NCBI GenBank assembly: GCA_030407315.1 | Contig: JALQPE010000468.1 | Span: 1-64,000, forward strand | Length of the DNA: 64,000 nt | Source of the DNA: Asparagopsis taxiformis | Taxonomy: Eukaryota > Rhodophyta > Florideophyceae > Bonnemaisoniales > Bonnemaisoniaceae | Reading direction: 5' to 3' | Part shown: positions 43,755 to 53,670 of the stretch, piece after piece | How the letters are laid out: every line of letters begins with the position of its first letter | How positions within the stretch are numbered: the first letter of the stretch is position 1 | Position numbers and translations under genes: made by a program | The notes under the pieces: model-generated | Database searches by the model: none | The model's input: the letters and a program-made list of their open reading frames with translations, nothing else | Told to the model about the DNA's origin: nothing

Positions 43755-45981
43755 AACACCACAGACAGCTGGGGAACTGTCCCAATACGTATACTGTATA
43801 CAATGGATGTCCCAAGCAGTTCCAGACTTCGCAGCACGCATCCAACCATTAAGAGACATATTGGAGGCCGCATATTCAAAAGCAGGTAGACGTACAACGC
43901 GAGCTATCAAAAATATTCCTTTACACAGCTGTCTTGGGGAGCAAAGCATGACGATTCGTTCACATCTATTCAAGACAGCTTGCGCGAAACGCAGTAACAT
44001 TGTCACACCCAGATAACGCAAAAGAGACATGTGTCTTCACAGACGCATCGGATACACATTGGGCTGCTGTAGTGACACAATGCGACAGCAAAGATCTGGA
44101 CAAGGAGATTGGGAACCAAAGACACAATCCTTGGCTTTCCTCAGTTCAGAATTTAAAAATGCGGAGAAAAACTGGTCCACCTTCGAAAAAGAAGCATTTG
44201 CAATACTGCAAGTTTTTAAGAAACTGGACTACCTACTTCTCACAGAGAGACCTATACACGTGTACACTGATCACAAGAACCTGCTGTTCGTGTTCAACCC
44301 GCTATCATTGGAGCCAGCACTGGGACGACACGTAGTCTCCAAAGTGCAGAGATGGGCATTGCATCTCTCCAAGTTTGCTTACACTATTGAGCATATTGCT
44401 GGCATAAACAATGTCATGCCAGATATAATGACACGCTGGCTAGCAGGCTATAGAGGGAAGCGCTCTGCAATACGCAGGGTACGAAACATAGAGACACCCA
44501 AAGACATTGTCCGATCACCTTTCGATGACGATTTTGTATGGCCGACAATCGATGCGGTGCGTAACTCCCAAACACATCACGAACAATCAGTACCAAAGAA
44601 CGCAAAAAAAATCCCAGGGGCAGTATGGACGATGAATGAAAAGGTTTGGATCCCTGAACAAGATCTGGAGTTACAATCCCAAATTCTGGTGATTGCTCAT
44701 TGTGGAAGAAGCGGACACAGAGGATCGCACGCCACCAAATGTATTCTCAAAGAGCAGTACTATTGGAAGACGCTGGAAGACGATTGCAAGGAGTTCGTCA
44801 GAGCTTGCATCCACTGCCTGACCTCTCGTTCTGGGGAGAGAGTTCCTCGTCCCTTATCAGGTACAATTTCAGCCCAGAAGCCGAATGAAGTAGTACACTT
44901 CGACTTCCTGTACCTTGGACATGGAATGGAAGGCTTAAAGTATGCATTAATCATCAAAGACGACTTGTCATCGTACACTTGGCTGTGTCCCGCTAGAAAC
45001 GCCAACGCTGAAGTAGTGGCCACCGAAATTATTCGCTGGATCACTACTTTCTCCAAAATGAGAGTGTGGGTATCGGATCAAGGAAGTCATTTTAAGAACG
45101 CTGTAATGAAAAACATTGCAGAAGATTGCGGTATCAAACATCAATTTATCACCGCTTATAGTCCGTGGGCAAACGGCACTGTCGAAAGATGCTGTCGCGA
45201 GGTGTTGAGGACAATACGCGCATTGTTATCCGAGCTGAAACTAGCGCCACAGGACTGGCCAAAAATTATCAATATGGTACAAGTTGTGCTTAACGAATCA
45301 CCGGTGGCGAGGTTGGGGATGAACGAAGACAATACATGTCGTACCCCACTACAAGTAATGACAGGCATCAGGCCCACACGTGACAGCTCTCTACAAGGCG
45401 ATCTCCGATTCATACATGGAGGAGATTTAACTCGCAACAAAATTGGCACAATCACCAATCTGGATGAACTGCAAAAAGCTATCGAAAATGTGCACAAAAA
45501 TGTATCAGACAGAGTAAGCGCCGAAAGAGCAAGGCAGATACATGCTCATAACAAGCACACCAAGGTTATCACTCCCAGTTTCACTCTAGGAGATTTTGTT
45601 CTCGTCAAAAGACCGCATGAGAAAGGACACAAGCTTCTTTTCAAATGGACCGGTCCAAGGCGAGTGACGAGAATACTGCATCCATTAGTATATGAAGTTA
45701 CTGGTCTGGTGGATGGAAAAACAGAACGAGTACACGCAACGCGAATGCAGATATATATGTCTAGTCCAGAGGATATTGAGGCTTCAGATGCGCTAATACG
45801 TCACGCAGAACACTCGGAAGCAACATATGAGGAGGCAGAAAAGCTACACGCATTGCGCACTATAGGAACTTCCAAATTCATTCAGGTAGAATGGCAGGGT
45901 TTACCAGATGTCGCGGATTATACATGGGAACCATTGCTAAAGTTACACGAGGACATACGGATATGGTGGAACAGTTCTTGA
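43755..45981 (+). pseudogene. Gypsy 2 Pol, 3' half: RT end, RNase H, integrase, chromo-like tail
   Basis: Frame one (43757-44016) carries the RT thumb (SQAVPDFAARIQPLRDILEA). A shift near 44000 leads to RNase H (VFTDASDTHWAAV), and another near 44115 to the long frame ending at 45981. That frame has the RNase H remainder (VYTDHKNLLFVF), the integrase zinc domain (HCGRSGHRGSH...CIHCL), the DDE core (HFDFLY, SDQGSHF, GTVERCCREV) and a C-terminal chromo-like segment (FIQVEWQGLPDVADYTWEP). Several frameshifts make it non-functional as written. Confidence 0.85.
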
Positions 45982-46079
45982 TGTCGCAAAAACAGACCAA
46001 ATTGGTCAAGGAAGCGAGTGTCCAAGTGGGTATGAGAAACTAATGATCTGAACAAAAACGTTCCAGACCATTGGGGCAG

Positions 46080-46451
46080 TGTAACACGCTTTGCACGCTT
46101 TGCGTGTTATGAGCTGGCATAACAATCGAGAATTGAAATACGAATAGCACTTGCCACCCACGAATAGTAAGGGTAGTGCATCCGGTACAGTGTGTGCACA
46201 AATAATAGGACACATACGGACAGAGAACCGTATTAAGAAGGCCAAGTTAGTAGATCATTGAGAGTAAGGGTCTAATCAAACTGGGTTATCATACACATTA
46301 GTGTTACCCACGATTACACGCTGAACGGTTGTGGATAGCGACCGCTCATCAAAGCAGTTTAGTATAAATAGAGCCCTTGACAAACCCAGAATGAAAGAAG
46401 GAGGGGGGCATCAGCAGTAAACATTCCATCTCACAACCTCGATTGTCTACA
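46080..46451 (+). repeat. 3' LTR of gypsy 2
   Basis: 372 bp, preceded by GGGGCAG. Same sequence as the 5' LTR by eye, with TATAAATA at about 46363. Confidence 0.93.
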
Positions 46452-46455
46452 AAAC

Positions 46456-47202
46456 TTATTTCCGTAATACCCACTTGCGGAGTAGGAACCTATTTTGCAA
46501 GATTTCAGTCATGTATAGTACTTGAGCAGAAATTCTGGCAAACAACGCGTTGAATGAAGTCTACTCCATATGGGCACGGAGCAGCACTCTGAAAGAAGGA
46601 ATGAACAAAGTTTCAACAATATTGTGCCCTTTCGTCAGATAGTTATTTGAACAAGGCATGAGTGAGGCAATGGAATATCAAGATTCGTACATTTGGCCTT
46701 TCGTGCAGAGGACATTGATTGTCGTTTGTTGCAACTTGCTGTCACAGCGCAACACTAACCATTGCTCAGCGCTTGTTAATCTTGTAGAGAACGCTCGATT
46801 GAAAATAAAAACAGATGAATAAAATCAAAGCGGCAACCGAGACCATAACTTCGCTGCTATGGAACGCAAGAGGAAGTTTCGGGCATTACGTGGACTCGAA
46901 TACGCCACATGTTGCATGAATTCTGTTTGAATCTTTGGCGCGCTCCCAAGTGATAGTATTCAGTAGATTGCAGGCAGGAAAGGAAGACATGAAGTCTCTA
47001 GAATCGCATTGTTGTGGCTGTCAAATTTAGTTATCGATGTTTCCCTCGCTGTACTCATGTCACCAATTCGATGAATGTATGATACTTTTTGAGACCTGTC
47101 TCATGTCATACTTGTCATACGATGAAAAGTGACAGATAGACAATAGTTCAACATTGAAATTTCAAACAAAAATAACGATGACACACGAGAAACGTGTACG
47201 AC
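46456..47202. other. Intergenic between gypsy 2 and copia 2
   Basis: Continuation of the sequence interrupted at 29288. No gene or remnant recognised. Confidence 0.5.
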
Positions 47203-47207
47203 ACCCC

Positions 47208-47329
47208 TGTCGGATGATCAACGAATTACACAATAACACATTTACAGTATCCAGCTCATAATAGTATTTAAGTCGGAACGGCGACGCATCCCAAAGTAAA
47301 CGACGGTATGCGATACTGGATCTTCAACA
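47208..47329 (+). repeat. 5' LTR of copia 2 (49 bp shorter than 3' LTR)
   Basis: 122 bp, TGTCGGATGATCAACG...TTCAACA. Relative to the 3' LTR it lacks the segment between two copies of CGGATGATCAA, as expected from slippage or recombination between those direct repeats. Confidence 0.88.
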
Positions 47330-47344
47330 GGTTATGAGCCCAAC
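47330..47344 (+). promoter_or_regulatory. Primer binding site of copia 2 (half-tRNA type)
   Basis: GGTTATGAGCCCAAC directly follows the 5' LTR. Its complement contains GGGCTCATAACC, the anticodon stem-loop of initiator tRNA-Met. This is the internal 'half-tRNA' primer used by Drosophila copia and Ty5. Confidence 0.75.
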
Positions 47345-47580
47345 AACCACTGCGCTAACCAATCCTCTCCACCCACCCACCCTATCGTGACCACCATTCC
47401 ACCAATACGGCGACCTCACAGCGTTACCCCACCATCGACGAAGATCGCATCACCGATCGCGCAAAGCGTTGTGCGCGATACAACACAAACCGCCGCAGAC
47501 ACCTCACCATCACTAATCTCCCTTACGATCTATACCAACAAACTCTCCTTGAAACCCATACCGAATCCCCTCTCCCTACC

Positions 47581-48762
47581 ATGGAACAACCCACGAACAC
47601 AACCCCGCACACCACCCCATCCCCCGAACCTATCCCCTCCTTTCACGTACCCTCCCTCACGGAACATAACCTCATACAATGGTGTCACACAGTGGACAGC
47701 CATGCCACCCTCCACGACCTCATTCCCTATGTCCACGGCCCCAGCCCGGAGAACCCTCCGATCCCATCGAACACAAGAAACACCACCACAAAGATCGCGC
47801 TTGCCCGCCTTCTCATACTCCCAAACATCTCTCCCGACGTAATCAAGAACCTGAGTCCGAACACGCTGAACAGCCCCACACCTCACTTATATCAGTTCAT
47901 CAAAGACCAGCTATCAGCCATACCACCTCAGAACTCCGAAGCGAACCTACGCAGACAGGCAGCAGAACTCAAATACCGCCCGGGAACGCCGATACAAAAC
48001 TATATTGACAAACACAACGAGCTACGATCCATCATGCTCCAGTCCGCCTTCCCCAATATCGACGACGAACAAACCACCGCACAGTTCGTCATCGATGGCC
48101 TATACCACATACCTGAATGGGCCCCTCTCCTACGTAACATTGCGAACTTTCACAACTTTCACCAAGGACGCAGACCATCACTACAACAAATATACAACAT
48201 GTTGGTTGAACACGAAAAGGCCGCTCCAGAAATCACTACCCCTATAATCACCCACCTACCAATCACCCCTCCCACTATTCCCCATCCACCAATCCCCCTC
48301 TACCCAACCACAAATCATCCTTATACAAGCACATACAAACCATACAACTACACAACAGGCCGATACACGCACACACGCACTCATCACCAAGCACCAAACC
48401 GCATTGACCCACACACACATATCCCACCTCCGTACGGATACAGAGGCCCATGGTGCACACTACACGGATCACGCACTCACTCAACAGCGGAATGCTACAC
48501 GAAACGGTCGTTGACCAACAACAAACAATTACTTCACCTCCTCAACCTCGAGCACAAACCGCCATCCCACTCCCGTACCATCACTACCCACCAATCCATC
48601 CCCCGTCCTCCGCCACATACTCACCACAACACAAAATCCTCCCAACATGACCTTAACATCCCACCGATACACCCTCCACCCGAAATATACCAACTTCCCC
48701 CTCCCCACTCAGCCATCCACCTCCTACATCGTACCCACAATCTCCACCTTCCAGCTCAGTAA
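47581..48762 (+). CDS. gag: Copia Gag
   Basis: 393 codons with ATG at 47581. The copia gag-like helical core spans about residues 80-230 (RRQAAELKYRPGTPIQNYI...FVIDGLYHIPEWAPLL). A Pro/Thr/His-rich stretch follows, then a C-x2-H-x4-H-x4-C knuckle (CTLHGSRTHSTAEC) near residue 290. It would form the virus-like particle. The reading frame looks undamaged. Pol follows in another frame that is already open upstream of the gag stop. Confidence 0.85.
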   Translation: MEQPTNTTPHTTPSPEPIPSFHVPSLTEHNLIQWCHTVDSHATLHDLIPYVHGPSPENPPIPSNTRNTTTKIALARLLILPNISPDVIKNLSPNTLNSPTPHLYQFIKDQLSAIPPQNSEANLRRQAAELKYRPGTPIQNYIDKHNELRSIMLQSAFPNIDDEQTTAQFVIDGLYHIPEWAPLLRNIANFHNFHQGRRPSLQQIYNMLVEHEKAAPEITTPIITHLPITPPTIPHPPIPLYPTTNHPYTSTYKPYNYTTGRYTHTRTHHQAPNRIDPHTHIPPPYGYRGPWCTLHGSRTHSTAECYTKRSLTNNKQLLHLLNLEHKPPSHSRTITTHQSIPRPPPHTHHNTKSSQHDLNIPPIHPPPEIYQLPPPHSAIHLLHRTHNLHLPAQ

Positions 48763-48773
48763 ACAATGACTCT

Positions 48774-51700
48774 CGTTCATCATATATCCTCGACTCTGGC
48801 GCAACACCTACTCACTTCAAATATCCCCAAGACACCATGGCAGCTGCACTTCGTCCACGATCACAGCATCAGGCACACTCTCACGCATCACACACCAAGG
48901 CCCAGCTGACTTACCTATCTCTGAAAGACATACAATACCTATCCCACACGCAGTGACCATGCCCGCAGCGGAATATAATCTCGTCTCAGTCAGCCAACTA
49001 GCTGACAACTACGACGTTCTTTTCCAACAAGACCGAGCTTACGTCACCACCCCTCAAAAACCTCCCCACCATTCCATCACAATCGCAACAGCACCACGTC
49101 ACAATAATCTCTACTTCCTAAACACACCAACGACGCGAGGCACGAAACGCAAACGCCAACCTTCCAAACGCCTAAACAATCCCAGCAATACAAATCCGCT
49201 AAAAATTACCGCAGCTATGGCGCACGTGCAGACCGAACGCCGATACTACAGCGTACAACAACAAAACGAAACTTGGGACGCAGGCAAACAAACGCACAAC
49301 CAAAACCAACCAATCGAACAACACAAAAAAACCACACAACCCCACAACCCTTTCAATTTGCACAACTGCGCAACAGCCAACAACATCCACGACCACCGCA
49401 GCCAAAGATAGCACCCAAACCCCCTTCAAAAACATATAAACCCTTAACACGAAACCAACAGGACAACAACACAGGCAGCCGCAACCAAACCGCCCCCCAA
49501 ACCCCCAGTCCCATCCATATCTATACCAACAGTCACACCAAGCCGCACAACCCGACCAACCCTACAGCCAAACAACACCAGAACAACCACCGCAAAGGGC
49601 CACACCCACACGGCGACACCATCCCAACAAAATCCACACACACAAACACCATCCCCCAACATACCAAGAACCATTACACGAGTACCTACCACCCAAACCT
49701 ACCCCCCAACAAAGAATTCCACGACATCCACGAACCAAAATACAAAAGCACCCCGAATAACCACACACGCACTCCCTCTACCCACCGAAATCCTTTCACA
49801 AATCGACAAAGACTATCATCACTGGCACATAAAACTGGGTCACCTCCATCCCCACCGCATCCACATATTAGCGACAAAAAACCTCGTCAAAGGCCTCCCA
49901 ACCACACTCAAAGAGCCGCCTCCAAAAATAACATGCTCTGGATGTGCGTTAGGCAAACAAGCCTCAGCACCCTTCAAACCAAGACTACGACAGGCACCGC
50001 TCTGTGCACACGTCCACACAGACATATGCGGCCCGATTAACCCCACATCTATACATCACAACAAACATTTTGCTACATTCCTCGATGAACACAGCCGATT
50101 TCTCCAAGTACACATCGCACCCCAGAAGAACATTGCAGCGGCATACATACAACAATACATATCACGGATCCACACCACAACACCACTACGGGTAACCGAC
50201 ATCACTATGGACAATGCTCCAGAATATTTCACTAAACCACTTCAAAGCTTTTACGCACAAGAACACATAACAACACACCCGACAATTCCGTATACTCCGC
50301 AAGAAAACACCCTCGCAGAACGGGTCAACAGAACCCTAATGGAAACAGTACGGACATTACTACACACGGCAAAACTTCCCCTCACCCTATGGGAATACGC
50401 GCTGCATGCCGCCGTGGATCATCACAACCACTCACCTCACAACGCCCATGGCAAACCACCCATAACGGTATGGACAGGTCAAATACCCGACGTGTCTACA
50501 TTCCTTCCCTTTGGTCAATACGGTTACACACACGACCGCAAACCACGCACGAAACTCGATACCAGAGCCCAACTGATGCAATATATTGGCAGAATGGATA
50601 CACACCACTATTACATATACAACCCACAAGAACAAACCATCACACGCTGTCGCAAAACGGATTTCCATATATACAATCCCAACACAGACCCAACCGCCAC
50701 GATAACCACCACACCAACTGCACACCACGCGAAACAAGCCAAGGCAATAACCCATAACACCCCAGAATGCTTCAGCTCACCCAAAACGCTAGCTGAGGCC
50801 AGAAAAGCCCCGGACGCACAACAATGGGCAACCTCATGGAACAAAGAATTGGACTCACTAGAGAAACGCGGAACCATCACATACATACCAGCATCGGAAG
50901 TCCCAAACGGAGCCAAGCTATTACCCGTAAAAATAGTCCTAAAGACAAAAACGGACGCCCACGGCAATCCAGTCACAAGAAAAACACGCTGCAATATACG
51001 CGGAGACCTCCAACGCCCACACGAACACTTTAACCCCGACGAATTATCGTCACCAGTCGCGGACAGAGACGCCATCCGCCTATCACTCGCCCTCGCCGCC
51101 GCTAACAACTACTCCGCAGACCACTGGGACCTCGACTCTGCATTCTTACACGAAACATTCGCCGACGACAAAACCCTTTATATCTACCAACCTCAAAGAT
51201 TTGACGGAACGTACAAATACCCAGGCAAGGTAGGCAAAGTAACAGGAAACATGTACAGTGCGCGACAGGCCTGCCACATATTCACAAAAGGACTGTCACA
51301 ACACCTTAAACTACACAATTTCACGCGACTATCAAGCGACAGCTGCACATATCACCTGACCTCAACCAAGGACCCCTCCCAATTCTTATTTTGCGTCATA
51401 ACAGTTGACGACTTTCTTGTCATATATAACAACAAAACACTATGCACCAAAGTGAAAGAACACATCCAACAAAAATACACACTTAAAGACCTCAGCCCGG
51501 TAAGTCACATCCTCGGATGGAAGGTGACCCGAGACGCGACAGGCATCACCATTACACAACCCGCATACATCGAAACGATCAGTCAAAAATTCGGTCAAAC
51601 AAATGCCAAACCGTCAGACACACCAATTGCATCAGACCTGCTCAATGCACCAACGAAAGACACGAAGCCACTAGACACCTCCCAATACAATTACAACGCA

Positions 51701-52444
51701 CTCATTGGCTGCCTACGCTACCTCGCCGACTCCACCCGCCCAGACATTGCCTTTATCACTGGATATCTAGGCAGATATGCCCAATCGCCAACAACATTTC
51801 ACTGGAAAGCAGGACTCAGAGTCATCCGTTACCTCTCATCCACCACCAACAAGGGAATCCATTACAATAACACACTCCAAGAAACATTACGCGCCTATAC
51901 CGATAGCGACTTCGCCGCCTGCACGACAACAAGACGTTCAACATCAGGCACCCTGGTCACATACAACCAATCACCCATCGCATGGCAATCCAAAAGACAA
52001 AGACTTATAGCCACAAGCACATGGGCGGCAGAATACATCGCAGCATTCCACACCGCACAACACATAATGTGTGTCAGAAACCTGCTCACAGACTTACAAC
52101 ACAACGAAAAAAAGCCAACAACACTACATATCGACAATGCAGGGGCACTAACGACCGCCAACACGGAACATCCTACACCCAAGTCGAAACATATCGACGT
52201 TAAATATCACTATCTAAAAGAACTAATACAACACAAATATATCACCTTGGAATACATACCCTCGACAAATAATGCTGCCGACATCCTCACAAAAGCACTC
52301 AAACCGGCCCAATACAAACAAAAACTAGAACTACTCCGGCTTTCACAGCCCGCGCTGCGCGGCGACTGTCGGATGATCAAAGCATCTCCGCAGCGCAGCC
52401 AGCGAAACCCTACGTCATCGGATGATCAACGAATTACACAATAA
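48774..52444 (+). pseudogene. pol: Copia Pol: protease, integrase, RT, RNase H
   Basis: Protease active site LDSGATPTHF at 48789. A one-base change near 48858 shifts the frame, after which NLVSVSQLA continues. A stop at 49409-49411 falls in the low-complexity linker. From 49412 the frame is open to 52444. It has the integrase zinc domain (WHIKLGHLHPH...CSGCALGK), the DDE core (HTDICGPI, TMDNAPEYF, NTLAERVNR), RT (HWDLDSAFLHETF and TVDDFLV) and RNase H (AYTDSDFAACTTT, HIDNAGALT). The last codons run into the 3' LTR. Two lesions prevent a full polyprotein. Confidence 0.88.
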
Positions 52445-52537
52445 CACATTTACAGTATCCAGCTCATAATAGTATTTAAGTCGGAACGGCGACGCATCCC
52501 AAAGTAAACGACGGTATGCGATACCGGATCTTCAACA
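52367..52537 (+). repeat. 3' LTR of copia 2
   Basis: 171 bp, TGTCGG...TTCAACA. The outer 3' ~110 bp match the 5' LTR with about one difference seen. Confidence 0.9.
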
Positions 52538-52542
52538 ACCCC

Positions 52543-53059
52543 ATTATCATATGCCGGGCCACAATTCATAGAAGGGTGGCTGTTGAGTGTAAGGAGCAGA
52601 GAACTACAAACAACACCTGACGTTTTAGATCGTCATCGTCATGCTCAAACATTCGGTTATCTCTGACGTTGAATTGATCATCTCCTTCTACCTCTATCCG
52701 ATATTTTTTGTTGGCAGAACGATTCGTGCACCATCAAAATAATCACTCAGAGGAAGGATTCCTGTCCACTCGCTTGTCATATGCGCCATTGTTGACAGAG
52801 CAATAATCCGTTAAGTGATGCATTAGAGTCAGTAGGTGGGCCTGAAAATTATTAAGCCAAAGCTTCATATCAGCGACATTTTCCGAGAAACTGCAATCTA
52901 CGTTCCGTTTGAGAAAATGACGTTCTAGACGTGCATCCACTTCAGAAAAGCCAGTGTCAGACACTTCCCGCAGAGTTTAAAGCCACCTCTCCTCCCTCCA
53001 CAACGCTCTCTCCAACCCATCAAACTATCCATCCTCCTCCCGCTTCCTCACTTATCATC
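52543..53059. other. Intergenic upstream of the truncated cysteine-rich gene
   Basis: Continuation of the sequence interrupted at 47207. TTTAAA near 52976 could act as TATA for the gene at 53060. Nothing else recognised. Confidence 0.45.
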
Positions 53060-53318
53060 ATGAAATTCACCGCCTTCCTCATCGCCTCTTTCTGCCTCAT
53101 CGCTTTCGCATCCGCTCAAAACAATCTTGACATCGATGCCGTCGATCACATGAGAAACCCCTGCGGTCCCCGCAGATGCTTGGTCGGTCAGAGACGCCGC
53201 CTCGCTATCGCCCGCTGCCGCCGATTCTCGTCTGTCTGCATGATCCGTTTTTGCCGTTTGAATGACCGTCGTGGATCTCGTTGTCTCCCCATCCCGCCGA
53301 CCCCGACACCCATGATGC
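53060..53318 (+). pseudogene. PTPM-type cysteine-rich gene cut by gypsy 3
   Basis: ATG at 53060, signal peptide MKFTAFLIASFCLIAFASA, then LDIDAVDHM and an intact module 1 with all six cysteines. The coding sequence enters the PTPM linker and is cut at 53318 by the LTR of gypsy 3 (TGTTAG at 53319). The frame ends within the LTR at 53341 after adding LLDTGMK. The rest of the gene should lie beyond the retrotransposon, outside the window, after a repeat of GATGC. A one-module secreted product remains conceivable. Confidence 0.88.
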
Positions 53319-53649
53319 TGTTAGATACCGGTATGAAGTAAAACTCCCGTTTGTTTACTCTCTCCTTGCTCTCTTCTTCTGCTCCATTCCCTGCTCTCTT
53401 CTTTGCTCTCTATTCATTGCTACCTATTTATACTGTCAGTGGTTCCAGTGTTGATAATCACTTCCTCCCATACTCTCCTGAAATCTTTTGGTTTGTCTCC
53501 TTTGCATTCTGTAAATTATTTCCACATGATGGAACTGCATTGCATGTCAACGCAATACGCTGCACTGCGGTGCAATACACTACAAACTGATGTTAAGTGT
53601 CGGCCTTTTAGTTACCTGACTTGGTACCATTCTCTGCTCCCACGTAACA
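53319..53649 (-). repeat. 3' LTR of gypsy 3
   Basis: 331 bp with 5-bp inverted ends TGTTA...TAACA. On the minus strand it is preceded by the purine-rich GAGTGAGGCCGAG. Confidence 0.75.
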
Positions 53650-53670
53650 CTCGGCCTCACTCGCTTATCC

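Larger units (their letters stand above)
29289..46451 (+). mobile_element. Ty3/gypsy element 2, split by DNA element 2
   Basis: LTRs at 29289-29660 and 46080-46451 are flanked by the 4-bp duplication AAAC (29285-29288 and 46452-46455). Gag and the first part of RT lie at 29736-32070. The rest of RT, RNase H, integrase and a chromo-like tail lie at 43755-45981. The middle 11.7 kb is the inserted TIR element. Without it the retrotransposon would be about 5.5 kb. Confidence 0.93.
47208..52537 (+). mobile_element. Ty1/copia element 2
   Basis: LTRs at 47208-47329 and 52367-52537, target duplication ACCCC (47203-47207 and 52538-52542). Gag, protease, integrase, RT and RNase H are all present in copia order, with a few lesions. 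It is more complete than copia 1 and clearly a different family: the LTRs are unrelated. Confidence 0.93.

Noticed and set aside
49273..50040. 255-codon Asn/Pro/Thr-rich ORF in copia 2
   Set aside because: It is in the wrong frame; the integrase zinc domain is encoded in the frame that continues into 50207-52444.
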